Virus record (IMG/VR): IMGVR_UViG_3300025789_000079
Span: 1-40,677 of that record
Source of the DNA: a virus
Direction: 5' to 3' (one strand)
DNA length: 40,677 nucleotides
Part shown: positions 22,567 to 29,925 of the stretch, in pieces
Layout: each line of letters starts with the position of its first letter
Position numbering within the stretch: position 1 is the stretch's first letter
Translations under genes and position numbers: made by a program
The notes under the pieces: generated by a model
Told to the model about the DNA's origin: nothing
The model's database searches: none
The model's input: only the letters and a program-made list of their open reading frames with translations

Positions 22567-22993
22567 AAATTTAATTAAAAAATGGTTCGGCATCGATCAA
22601 CTGGAAGAAAATTTAAAAACTCTTAAAGAAATGGAAGCTAAAGCAGTTGCTGCAACTGCCGAAGCTCAAGTTGCCGAACAAGAAGCAAAAATGGATCCAA
22701 AATCTCGTGCTACAGCCAGAGGAGAGCCGTATGTAGCTGTTTTGGATACACATGTAAACAAAGATAATATACGAAATGGCTTTTTTGAACTTGACTGGAA
22801 TGCGGAATTTATAGTACAATTGAAGCAAGCTGGATATGGATTTGATGGCGATCCTGATGAAGAGATTGTAGATCGCTGGTTTAGAGATTTGGCATCAAAT
22901 ATGCTAGCCGAGGCAGGACAAGATCCAGGTAGATCTAGTGCTGGTTTTATTAATGTGAGTAAACTAGGAAACGGTAAATCCGTCGTAGAATGA
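22559..22993 (+). CDS. Conserved-looking phage protein with coiled coil
   Basis: A 144-residue protein with a basic N-terminus (MIKNLIKKWFGIDQLEENLK), an Ala/Glu-rich coiled coil at about 15-50, and a C-terminal folded part with FFELDWNAEFIVQLKQAGYG and DEEIVDRWFRDLASNML. The domain order, amphipathic helix then coiled coil then globular part, suggests a small scaffold or membrane-associated protein. Its stop overlaps the rnh ATG (ATGA). I do not know its function. Confidence 0.75.
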   Translation: MIKNLIKKWFGIDQLEENLKTLKEMEAKAVAATAEAQVAEQEAKMDPKSRATARGEPYVAVLDTHVNKDNIRNGFFELDWNAEFIVQLKQAGYGFDGDPDEEIVDRWFRDLASNMLAEAGQDPGRSSAGFINVSKLGNGKSVVE

Positions 22994-23976
22994 CATATAT
23001 AATTGTTGATACCGCTAATACATTTTTTCGTGCTCGGCATGTAGTGCAAGGCTCTGCCGATATTAAACTTGGTATGGCGTTTCATATCACGCTTAACAGT
23101 ATTAAAAAGGCTTGGCAAGATTTCGGTGGCGGTCATGTAGTATTCTGTCTCGAAGGTCGAAGCTGGCGTAAGGACTATTACAAGCCTTACAAAGCTAATA
23201 GACAAGAAACTCGTGCGGCTATGACACAAAAAGAACAAGATGAAGATAAATTGTTCTGGGAAGCATTTGACGAATTTAAGAATTTTATTACAGAAAAGAC
23301 CAATGCTACTGTAATGCAACATCCTAATTTAGAAGCTGATGATTTGATTGCAGGTTGGATACAAGCTCATCCGTCTGCAAAACATGTTATTATCTCAACA
23401 GACGGAGATTTTGCACAATTAGTCAGTCCGAATGTAAGTCAATATAACGGTGTAGGAGACTTGCATATTACACACGAAGGTATCTTTGATGCAAAAGGTA
23501 AACCAGTTAAAGACAAAAAGACAGGCGAGCCAAAGCCAGCGCAAGACCCAGAATGGATGCTATTCGAAAAATGCATGCGTGGTGATACCAGTGATAATGT
23601 CTTCTCGGCGTATCCGGGTGTGCGTACTAAAGGTTCTAAAAACAAAGTTGGTCTTACAGAAGCGTTCGAAGATCGTAAAGCCAAAGGATTTGCGTGGAAC
23701 AATCTCATGCTTCAGAGATGGGTTGACCATAATGGAGTCGAACACAGAGTTTTAGAAGACTATCAGCGTAACGTGCAATTATGCGACTTAACAGCGCAAC
23801 CCGAAGATATTAAGGTTAAAATTAAAGAAACAATCGAAGCTAATGCTAAACCTAAAGATGTTAGCCAAGTTGGTATCCGTATGCTTAAATTCTGTAACGC
23901 ATGGGATATGAAGAAAATTGCTGAAAATATTCAGCAATACGCAGAGCCTTTTCAAGCAAAATATAAGGAAGAATAA
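22990..23976 (+). CDS. rnh: T4 RNase H-type 5'-3' exonuclease / flap nuclease
   Basis: A 328-residue member of the FEN-1/T4 RNase H family, which removes RNA primers from lagging-strand fragments. Metal-binding acidic residues are conserved: Asp7 in IIVDTANTFF; LEADDLIAGW (114-123); ISTDGDFAQL (135-144); and MRGDTSDNV (196-204). T4 RNase H has 305 residues, so the length is normal. With gp43 and gp45 upstream it belongs to the T4-type replication set. It overlaps the preceding gene by 4 nt. Confidence 0.92.
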   Translation: MTYIIVDTANTFFRARHVVQGSADIKLGMAFHITLNSIKKAWQDFGGGHVVFCLEGRSWRKDYYKPYKANRQETRAAMTQKEQDEDKLFWEAFDEFKNFITEKTNATVMQHPNLEADDLIAGWIQAHPSAKHVIISTDGDFAQLVSPNVSQYNGVGDLHITHEGIFDAKGKPVKDKKTGEPKPAQDPEWMLFEKCMRGDTSDNVFSAYPGVRTKGSKNKVGLTEAFEDRKAKGFAWNNLMLQRWVDHNGVEHRVLEDYQRNVQLCDLTAQPEDIKVKIKETIEANAKPKDVSQVGIRMLKFCNAWDMKKIAENIQQYAEPFQAKYKEE

Positions 23977-23977
23977 A

Positions 23978-24481
23978 ATGACACAGTGGACCGTTAGCAC
24001 ATATTATAAAAAATCTTGTCAAGAAGTCGAAACATACCATCAGCGTAACGGTGATGGAAAAGTTACTGTCACTAACGGTTTCCGTTATGGCGAATGGACC
24101 GTAGAAACTACAGACGATAATCCTCCCGAATTTGAATTTGTAGAAGTACCTGGCGGGGATGGTAAACGAGACAGTATTAATATGCTAGACTGCGAAGTCA
24201 ACAATATTGAAAGCGTTGATCTTGTCGAAATGTTCGACGGCGGATGCTGGTACAATGTAGAATTTGAAGGGCTGTCTGAAGAAGAGGAAGAAGAAATTCA
24301 AGAATTTCTTGATGATAACAGCCCATATGAATTGGAAGAACGTGAAGACGATCCGTGGAGTCAAGGCGATACGGAATGGTGGATCTGGGGTCCTATTGAA
24401 ATTAAAAACGAAGGCGGCGATACTGTCCGTATTATCTGCGCAGATGCTGACGGCAATGTTGTAGATTTCAAAGAAGAATGA
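23978..24481 (+). CDS. Very acidic conserved-looking phage protein
   Basis: A 167-residue protein starting at ATG 23978 behind AAGGAAG. It is rich in Glu and Asp, with a run of Glu at about 102-107 (LSEEEEEEIQEF), and is likely beta-rich before that: NGFRYGEWTVETTDD and GGCWYNVEFEGL. Near the end DTEWWIWGPIEIKNEGGD is a pattern I recall from other T4-like phages. The charge could mimic DNA, as in anti-restriction proteins, but this is only a suggestion. Confidence 0.75.
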   Translation: MTQWTVSTYYKKSCQEVETYHQRNGDGKVTVTNGFRYGEWTVETTDDNPPEFEFVEVPGGDGKRDSINMLDCEVNNIESVDLVEMFDGGCWYNVEFEGLSEEEEEEIQEFLDDNSPYELEEREDDPWSQGDTEWWIWGPIEIKNEGGDTVRIICADADGNVVDFKEE

Positions 24482-24483
24482 GA

Positions 24484-24491
24484 GATAAATA
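24484..24491 (+). promoter_or_regulatory. Probable late promoter (GATAAATA)
   Basis: GATAAATA lies just after the stop at 24481 and 52 nt before the next ATG. It is followed by CGTATATTA, a context repeated at the second GATAAATA at 25253. The T4-type late promoter is TATAAATA. Confidence 0.55.
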
Positions 24492-24542
24492 CGTATATTA
24501 CTCGGGTGCCGTCAGGGCCTTTGTAATACTAAGGAGAACAAA

Positions 24543-25022
24543 ATGACAGAAATACACGCCAAGCCTATAGTGGATGGTAAGTTTTGGATCGTAGAACAGG
24601 ACGGTACTAAGATTGCAACACTACACAAAAAAGAAAATAATAAATTCGTCTTAAGTAGCACTAACGGCGAAGTTATGTTTAACAAAAAACAAGACTTAAC
24701 TAAACAGTTTGGAGAAAGATTTTTCCTAACTAGTCCAAAAGTTAAAATTACACAAGCAGAGCCCAATGAATGTCACGGGTTTCCTACTAGTGTTACACCG
24801 TATAATACTATGTACGATGTAAGAAATAAATTACCATTGTTTACTAAAAGTCTGCAAAGTAAAAGTTTGTATTGTGCAGGATATTATACAATTCAATTTA
24901 ACAAAGGTTGGGTTAAAAGTTGGTGTCCTAAACTAATTACACTAGAACGCAATCCTTACAAAGGTCCGTTTAAAACAGAATTTGAAATGAAACAGGTACT
25001 AAGTAATGTCAAATCAGATTAA
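24543..25022 (+). CDS. Unknown phage protein
   Basis: A 159-residue protein with an ideal TAAGGAGAACAAA ribosome site. The N-terminal half is a beta-rich domain (KFWIVEQDGTKIATLHKKEN, KFVLSSTNGEV). The second half has GFPTSVTPYNTMYDVRNKLP and FNKGWVKSWCPKLITL. I recall comparable proteins in T4-like cyanophages, function unknown. A late-type promoter upstream points to late expression. It overlaps the next gene by 17 nt. Confidence 0.75.
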   Translation: MTEIHAKPIVDGKFWIVEQDGTKIATLHKKENNKFVLSSTNGEVMFNKKQDLTKQFGERFFLTSPKVKITQAEPNECHGFPTSVTPYNTMYDVRNKLPLFTKSLQSKSLYCAGYYTIQFNKGWVKSWCPKLITLERNPYKGPFKTEFEMKQVLSNVKSD

Positions 25023-25248
25023 TTTATCACCTATTACTCAATTTATTCAGCAGCTACGTGCTGCTGAATTAAGCCAAAGTAAAGAAGTTAAGATACCAAT
25101 ACAACAAGCACGACTACTTAGTCTAGCATTAAACGAAATTCAAGACAAGTTAGTACAAGATTATGAAAATTTGTATAATAGTCTTAAAACTAGTACAGAT
25201 AACGAAGTAGTTAGTGTTATGTTAGACGGTGGTGATTTTAAAAGCTAA
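25006..25248 (+). CDS. Small helical unknown protein
   Basis: An 80-residue, mostly helical protein (QFIQQLRAAELSQSKEVKIP, then QQARLLSLALNEIQDKLVQD). No motif is recognised. Its ATG lies inside the end of the previous gene. A perfect 10-bp inverted repeat (25045-25069) falls within codons 14-22. It probably shares the late-type promoter at 24484. Confidence 0.72.
   Translation: MSNQINLSPITQFIQQLRAAELSQSKEVKIPIQQARLLSLALNEIQDKLVQDYENLYNSLKTSTDNEVVSVMLDGGDFKS
25045..25069 (+). repeat. 10-bp inverted repeat inside a small gene
   Basis: ATTCAGCAGC (25045-25054) and GCTGCTGAAT (25060-25069) are perfect complements around TACGT. This is the tightest hairpin inside a coding region that I saw here. 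No U-run follows, so a standard terminator is unlikely. Confidence 0.8.
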
Positions 25249-25252
25249 ATTG

Positions 25253-25260
25253 GATAAATA
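25253..25260 (+). promoter_or_regulatory. Probable late promoter (GATAAATA)
   Basis: GATAAATA begins 5 nt after the stop at 25248 and 26 nt before the next ATG. It is followed by TATACGTATATTA, similar to the sequence after the GATAAATA at 24484, which strengthens both as functional sites. Confidence 0.6.
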
Positions 25261-25261
25261 T

Positions 25262-25288
25262 ATACGTATATTATTAGGATACGTATAT
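25262..25288 (+). repeat. ATACGTATAT repeats
   Basis: ATACGTATAT occurs at 25262-25271 and again at 25279-25288, 17 nt apart; the second copy contains the start codon of the next gene. A third copy is at 24489-24498 behind the other GATAAATA. The core TACGTA is self-complementary. Confidence 0.8.
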
Positions 25289-25571
25289 GAGCAGACCAAA
25301 GCCAAAGATATTACTTGAATACATAAACAAGAAAAATTACAAAGCTGAACAAATTCTCGAATCAGAAGCCATTTGGGCCGTATTCTATAAAAACGAGCCT
25401 TTCAACTTAAAGAGTTTTAACAGCCTTACGTCTTACCCTGGACCGAAGTATAAAAAAGTATCTTTTAGTAATCCCGGACATGCACATAATTTAGCTAAAA
25501 AATTAAATCTTACATTTGGTTGTGAAGATTTTCAAGTAATCAAGTTAACACAAGGTACTATTGTGAAATGA
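25287..25571 (+). CDS. Small unknown phage protein
   Basis: A 94-residue basic protein (KPKILLEYINKKNYKAEQIL, then AIWAVFYKNEPFNLKSFNSL, SNPGHAHNLAKKLNLTFGC). It resembles a small alpha/beta domain; I recall similar proteins in T4-like phages, role unknown. AGGA lies 7 nt before the ATG, within the ATACGTATAT repeat region. It overlaps the next gene as ATGA. Confidence 0.75.
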   Translation: MSRPKPKILLEYINKKNYKAEQILESEAIWAVFYKNEPFNLKSFNSLTSYPGPKYKKVSFSNPGHAHNLAKKLNLTFGCEDFQVIKLTQGTIVK

Positions 25572-25969
25572 CAAGTCGTAACACATTGACTAAAATATTT
25601 TTAGAGCAATGGGGGAAAAGTATAGACGATGCAAATGTACAACTATTTTCACGTAAATGGTGGAAAAGTACAAGAGTAGGTAAAGATAGTGCATTTAGAT
25701 TAACCGAAGAAGGTTATGAATTTTTGGTTAAAGAATTGGAATTAAAAGAATATGAAGTTCCATTTACCGAACCAATTGAATTAAGTCCGCAAACTATTAT
25801 CTTTTTGGAAAGATATGTGGATAGCCCATATTACTTAACCAATCATAGTATTACATTATTTTCTGAACGCAAGAGTTTTGAGCTAATGTTGTTTAGTGAC
25901 GATATACGTAAGTTTGGTTTGATAAAAGCTATGAATGAACGTGAAAAAGATTTAGCCAAAACATCCTAA
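25568..25969 (+). CDS. Unknown phage protein, possible winged-helix-like
   Basis: A 133-residue protein. The region KWWKSTRVGKDSAFRLTEEG then YEFLVKELELKEYEV has the look of a short helix-turn-helix or winged-helix segment (RLTEEGYEFL is common in such folds). The second half contains YVDSPYYLTNHSITLFSER and an acidic/basic helical tail. A DNA-binding role is a weak inference. It is the last gene before the promoter at 25985. Confidence 0.72.
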   Translation: MTSRNTLTKIFLEQWGKSIDDANVQLFSRKWWKSTRVGKDSAFRLTEEGYEFLVKELELKEYEVPFTEPIELSPQTIIFLERYVDSPYYLTNHSITLFSERKSFELMLFSDDIRKFGLIKAMNEREKDLAKTS

Positions 25970-25984
25970 AATATTAAAAAACAG

Positions 25985-26013
25985 TTGACTAAGAATGTCT
26001 ATGACATTATAAT
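25985..26013 (+). promoter_or_regulatory. Sigma-70 promoter of the MoxR gene with inverted repeat in spacer
   Basis: TTGACT (25985-25990), 17 bp, TATAAT (26008-26013). Inside the spacer AATGTC-TAT-GACATT (25994-26008) is a perfect inverted repeat reaching the first base of the -10, a possible operator. A leader of about 50 nt follows, with AGGAAG before the ATG. Confidence 0.85.
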
Positions 26014-26068
26014 ATACACATAGACAGCGTTATTCAACAACACTTTTTTAACTAAGATAGGAAGCAAA

Positions 26069-27157
26069 ATGGCAGAAATCGTCAGTCGCACCGTTGGTCC
26101 AAGCGGCGCTAAAAAATCCTTGCGTAAAGCATTTAAAAATCAACGTCCAATTTTTCTATGGGGTCCTCCAGGAATTGGTAAATCGGATATCATTAAACAA
26201 CTCGGTGATGAGCTTGATGCTCATGTAATCGATGTTCGTTTGAGCTTGTGGGAACCCACTGACATTAAAGGCATTCCATATTTTGATTCTAACGATGGAA
26301 CAATGCGTTGGGCTCCTCCTAGCGAATTGCCTAGTGCTGAATTGGCTAAACAACATAAAACTATTGTGTTGTTTTTAGACGAAATGAACTCTGCGGCTCC
26401 TAGCGTACAAGCTGCTGCTTATCAATTGATTTTGAATCGTCGTGTAGGTACTTATAAATTGCCAGATAATGTTGTGCTAGTTGCTGCTGGCAATCGTGAA
26501 ACAGATAAAGGTGTTACATTCCGTATGCCTGCTCCTTTGGCCAACCGTTTTGTACACTTAGAAATGCAAGTTAATTGGGATGACTATTTTGAATGGGCTG
26601 TTGAAAATAAGATCCATAAAGACGTAGTTGGATTTTTGAGCTTCAGTAAAAAGAGTCTGTATGATTTTGATCCAAAATCTAGCTCACGTGCGTTTGCCAC
26701 TCCACGCTCTTGGTCGTTTGTTTCCGAGTTGTTGCACGATGACGATACCGATGCTGAAACACTTACTGACTTAGTGAGTGGTTCTGTAGGAGAAGGTTTG
26801 GCAATTAGCTTTATGGCTCACCGTAAACATGCTAGCAAAATGCCTAATCCTACAGATATTTTGAATGGCAAAGTTAAGAAAATGGATTCTAAAGAAATTA
26901 GTGCTATGTACTCATTAACTGTGTCACTGTGTTACGAATTGAAAGATGCATGTGACAAGAAAGCTAAAAACTGGAACGAACAAGTTAACTGTTTCTTTGA
27001 GTTTATTATGAATAACTTTGAAACAGAATTGGTTATTATGGGTACTAAATTAGCATTGTCAACTTACAAGTTGCCATTAGATCCAGATGAAATCAAATGT
27101 TTTGACGAATTCCACTCCAAGTTTGGTAAGTACATTAGTCAAGCAACCGAAAAGTAA
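26069..27157 (+). CDS. MoxR-type AAA+ ATPase
   Basis: A 362-residue AAA+ ATPase of the MoxR kind, which usually works with a VWA-domain partner to remodel or insert cofactors into protein complexes. Walker A is GPPGIGKS (32-39), Walker B LFLDEMN (101-107), and sensor 1 Asn142 lies in VAAGNRETD. PAPLANRF (154-161) holds the likely arginine finger. The segment WEPTDIKGIPYF (61-72) is typical of the subgroup. The next gene encodes a metallopeptidase/VWA protein, the expected partner. It has its own strong promoter. I know of MoxR/VWA pairs in bacteria (RavA-ViaA, CoxDE); the role in this phage is unknown. Confidence 0.88.
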   Translation: MAEIVSRTVGPSGAKKSLRKAFKNQRPIFLWGPPGIGKSDIIKQLGDELDAHVIDVRLSLWEPTDIKGIPYFDSNDGTMRWAPPSELPSAELAKQHKTIVLFLDEMNSAAPSVQAAAYQLILNRRVGTYKLPDNVVLVAAGNRETDKGVTFRMPAPLANRFVHLEMQVNWDDYFEWAVENKIHKDVVGFLSFSKKSLYDFDPKSSSRAFATPRSWSFVSELLHDDDTDAETLTDLVSGSVGEGLAISFMAHRKHASKMPNPTDILNGKVKKMDSKEISAMYSLTVSLCYELKDACDKKAKNWNEQVNCFFEFIMNNFETELVIMGTKLALSTYKLPLDPDEIKCFDEFHSKFGKYISQATEK

Positions 27158-27173
27158 ATTGGTTTAGCATCAG

Positions 27174-27202
27174 TTGACACCTCCTTAGGGAGGTGTTATA
27201 CT
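27174..27202 (+). promoter_or_regulatory. Sigma-70 promoter of the VWA gene with palindromic spacer
   Basis: TTGACA (27174-27179), 17 bp, TATACT (27197-27202). The spacer is filled by a perfect 8-bp inverted repeat, ACACCTCC-TTAG-GGAGGTGT (27177-27196), which also takes in half of the -35. The same element would form a hairpin in mRNA reading through from the MoxR gene. Without a U-run it is a better operator candidate than terminator. Confidence 0.88.
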
Positions 27203-27231
27203 ATATACATAGTAAAAACTTAGGAGCAAAG

Positions 27232-28416
27232 ATGTCTAGTTTAGACCCAATCGTTGATAAAATTATTATAGCTCGAGTTAGCTTATTGCTTAAACATCCG
27301 TTTTTTGGCAATATGGCAACACGTTTAAAAATTCAAGAAGCAGACGATTGGTTGCCTACTGCAGCAACCGATGGTCGTACAATCTTTTTTAATCGTAAAT
27401 TTTTTGAACCGTTGACAGTTAAACAAGTCGAATTCGTGATTGCACATGAAATTCTACATAATGTGTTTGATCACATGGCTCGTCGCGAAAATCGCAATGC
27501 ACGTATTTTTAATATTGCTGCCGACTACTGTGTAAACGGACAATTAGTTCGTGATCGTATTGGCGATCACAACGTAGGTGATATTAAAATTTTCCATGAT
27601 CCTAAATACTATGGCATGGGTGCAGAAGAAGTATACGACAAAATCTTTGACGAAATGGATGAGGAAGAACTTAACCAATTAGGTCAATTATTGGATGAAC
27701 ATATTGACTGGGGTGAAAACGGTAAAGAAGGCCAGCCAAAATATACTAAAGATCAATTAAAAGAAATTCGTGATGAGATCCGCGAAGCTACAATGCAGGC
27801 TGCACAAGCCGCAGGTGCTGGTAACACACCTGCAAGTGTACAGCGTATGATTAAGGAATTGACAGAACCTAAAATGAATTGGCGTGAAATCCTGCGTCAA
27901 CAAATTCAAAGCACTATTAAAAACGATTATTCGTTTATGCGTCCTAATCGTAAAGGTTGGCACATGAGTGCGGTGCTACCCGGAACACAATTTCAAGAAA
28001 CAATTGATATCTGTGTAGCAATCGATATGTCAGGTTCGATCGGCGACGAACAGGCAAAAGATTTCTTAACAGAAATTAAAGGTATTATGCAAGAGTATAA
28101 AGACTTTAAAATTAAAGTATGGTGTTTTGATACTCGAGTTTATAACGAAGCAGACTTTGACGGATATAATATCGACGAATTTGATTACTACGAGCCAATG
28201 GGCGGTGGTGGAACTGAGTTCGATGCCAACTGGAATTACATGAAAGAAAATGATATTCAACCTAAAAAGTTTATCATGTTCACTGATGGGTATCCTTGGG
28301 GTAGTTGGGGTGATGAAAATTACTGCGATACAGTATTCATTATTCACGGTAATGATACCATTGTTCCTCCTTTTGGAGAATATGCGTATTATCAGTTTGC
28401 TAAGGAAACAGCATAA
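27232..28416 (+). CDS. Metallopeptidase-like plus VWA domain protein (DUF2201 type)
   Basis: A 394-residue protein with start at ATG 27232 behind TAGGAG. The N-terminal half is a predicted zinc metallopeptidase domain with HEILH (72-76) in FVIAHEILHNVFDHM and a likely third ligand in NIAADY (94-99). The C-terminal half is a VWA-like domain with the metal site DMSGS (265-269), GGGGTEFD further on, and FTDGYPW. This order is that of the DUF2201 family. Together with the MoxR ATPase just upstream it forms an ATPase/VWA pair with an added peptidase-like domain. The pair has separate promoters. Substrate and role in infection are not known. Confidence 0.85.
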   Translation: MSSLDPIVDKIIIARVSLLLKHPFFGNMATRLKIQEADDWLPTAATDGRTIFFNRKFFEPLTVKQVEFVIAHEILHNVFDHMARRENRNARIFNIAADYCVNGQLVRDRIGDHNVGDIKIFHDPKYYGMGAEEVYDKIFDEMDEEELNQLGQLLDEHIDWGENGKEGQPKYTKDQLKEIRDEIREATMQAAQAAGAGNTPASVQRMIKELTEPKMNWREILRQQIQSTIKNDYSFMRPNRKGWHMSAVLPGTQFQETIDICVAIDMSGSIGDEQAKDFLTEIKGIMQEYKDFKIKVWCFDTRVYNEADFDGYNIDEFDYYEPMGGGGTEFDANWNYMKENDIQPKKFIMFTDGYPWGSWGDENYCDTVFIIHGNDTIVPPFGEYAYYQFAKETA

Positions 28417-28703
28417 TGGCATTAAAAAATGGCAAACCTAATCCTTTAAATTATTATGATTTAAGAAGGGTTGAGTTTGCCTGTCCACATTTCAAATATA
28501 CTAGTATAGATAGATACAATCCTAGTTTAGTCAAATCTATAGACTCTTGGATCAAAAAGAATTTAAATAATAGGTATTATGTAGGACAAGGAATTACGCT
28601 AGATAATACCAATACAATTGTTTATAATACACGTATTGGCTTTGAAAGCGAAAAAGAATTAAGTTTTTTCACAATTGCCTGTCCTCTTTTACAGACGAGA
28701 TAA
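28416..28703 (+). CDS. Small unknown phage protein
   Basis: A 95-residue protein whose ATG overlaps the previous stop (TAATG). It contains YDLRRVEFACPHFKYTSIDR and SIDSWIKKNLNNRYYVGQGI, ending with FFTIACPLLQTR. It looks like a compact alpha/beta domain with conserved cysteines in two ACP triplets. No family is recognised; co-transcription with the VWA gene is likely. Confidence 0.75.
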   Translation: MALKNGKPNPLNYYDLRRVEFACPHFKYTSIDRYNPSLVKSIDSWIKKNLNNRYYVGQGITLDNTNTIVYNTRIGFESEKELSFFTIACPLLQTR

Positions 28704-28731
28704 CTAATTACGTACTCAATAAGGAGATATT

Positions 28732-29007
28732 ATGGCTGACGTACAAAATACAAACGACGGTGCTCCGTCAAACGACCTTACAATTAATGACCTAAATGCA
28801 ATGAAAGTCATTATTGATATTGCTAGTTCACGTGGTGCATTTAAACCAAATGAAATGGTAGCTGTAGGTCAAACATATACAAAATTAACAACATTTTTAG
28901 ATGCTGTATCAGCACAACAAGCAGCAGCAGAGAAGGCAAATGCTGCTCAACCTGCAACACAACAACCAGCAACTGACGCTCTTTCATCAGCTGTAGCAGG
29001 AGCTTAA
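28732..29007 (+). CDS. Small Ala/Gln-rich phage protein
   Basis: A 91-residue protein with an excellent AAGGAGATATT ribosome site. Residues 15-60 form a helical domain (LTINDLNAMKVIIDIASSRG, then FKPNEMVAVGQTYTKLTTFL), and the rest is Ala/Gln/Pro low complexity. I recall this domain type (two helices with FKxxEM) in other T4-like phages, with unknown function. The next gene starts 1 nt after the stop. Confidence 0.78.
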   Translation: MADVQNTNDGAPSNDLTINDLNAMKVIIDIASSRGAFKPNEMVAVGQTYTKLTTFLDAVSAQQAAAEKANAAQPATQQPATDALSSAVAGA

Positions 29008-29008
29008 T

Positions 29009-29608
29009 ATGGCTCAAGAACTTAAACACGTAGGGCGTGTCATTGCCACTAACAAAAAATGTATAGTGGCATATCGTACATTACCCGGTGATGCATATAA
29101 TTGCTTAATTGTTCCAACCGAGAATATGCCTGATATCTATCACGATGCTATTATTAATTTAGTAGAAAGTGGTGCTGGTCAGGACTCGTATGAGTTTGCC
29201 GAAGTATTAGATCGCACTCAATTTCCAGACGGTTCACGCATGTTGCCTTGGTTGCATGTCAATAACAGATTAATTAAAGCACCAACAAGCGCAATTGAAA
29301 TGACTCCGAGAGCCGGTGTAAGTATTCAATTATCTGAATTAAATCAAATTATTGCTGAACAACGCGGTGTTGCTGTAGACGAATTATCTATTAAACCGAC
29401 TACTGGAGAAACTAATACCGAAAAAGCAACAGCAACAGTTACAGAAGAAAAAGTTGCCGAAATACCTGCACCAATTTCATCAGTAGCATTAACTCCTGAA
29501 GCCCAAGCTAAAGAGTATCGTAGTCAAGCAGATAAACTAGCTAAACAAGCAGCTGAGATGCGTCGAAAAGCAGAGGAATTGGTTCCGACCAAGAAGAAAG
29601 TGCAGTGA
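29009..29608 (+). CDS. Unknown phage protein with helical Lys/Ala tail
   Basis: A 199-residue protein. The first 110 residues are a beta-rich domain (VGRVIATNKKCIVAYRTLPG, then YNCLIVPTENMPDIYHDAII). A linker rich in Thr, Glu and Ala follows, then a C-terminal helix (KEYRSQADKLAKQAAEMRRK) likely to form a coiled coil. GGAG lies at correct distance inside the previous gene. The next gene overlaps by 4 nt with a GTG start. I do not know its function. Confidence 0.75.
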   Translation: MAQELKHVGRVIATNKKCIVAYRTLPGDAYNCLIVPTENMPDIYHDAIINLVESGAGQDSYEFAEVLDRTQFPDGSRMLPWLHVNNRLIKAPTSAIEMTPRAGVSIQLSELNQIIAEQRGVAVDELSIKPTTGETNTEKATATVTEEKVAEIPAPISSVALTPEAQAKEYRSQADKLAKQAAEMRRKAEELVPTKKKVQ

Positions 29609-29925
29609 CAAAATCTGGGAAGATCCTTCCCAAAGATGTCGTAGCACATTGGCCAGAAGTATTCGAAGATGTTCAACTTAATGTTTTACCCATTAAGTAT
29701 CTTAGTACAGTTTTGATTAATTTTAAAGACGGCAAAACTTGGGAAATAAAAGTAACAGCAAAGGCAAAACGAGAAGGTTGGCCGGTGTTTGAAAGTAGCC
29801 TCAGCGAGTTATGTAAGAACTATGAAGATTCGATCGATAACGTAGATTTTAAATTGGATTCGGCTCGAGTACGAAAAGATATCGAAAGAACTACTCAACA
29901 ATTTTTAAAGAAAAAGAAGTTATAA
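29605..29925 (+). CDS. Small unknown phage protein
   Basis: A 106-residue protein starting at GTG 29605 (GTGA overlap with the previous stop). KDVVAHWPEVFEDVQLNVLP followed by LSTVLINFKDGKTWEIKV is a pattern I recall from T4-like cyanophages, role unknown. The C-terminus is basic (TTQQFLKKKKL). It lies directly before thyX, whose ATG follows the stop without a gap. Confidence 0.75.
   Translation: MTKSGKILPKDVVAHWPEVFEDVQLNVLPIKYLSTVLINFKDGKTWEIKVTAKAKREGWPVFESSLSELCKNYEDSIDNVDFKLDSARVRKDIERTTQQFLKKKKL

Noticed and set aside
27177-27196. Palindrome after the MoxR gene as intrinsic terminator
   Set aside because: The right arm is followed by TATACTATATAC rather than a T-run, and it sits inside a promoter; operator is more likely.
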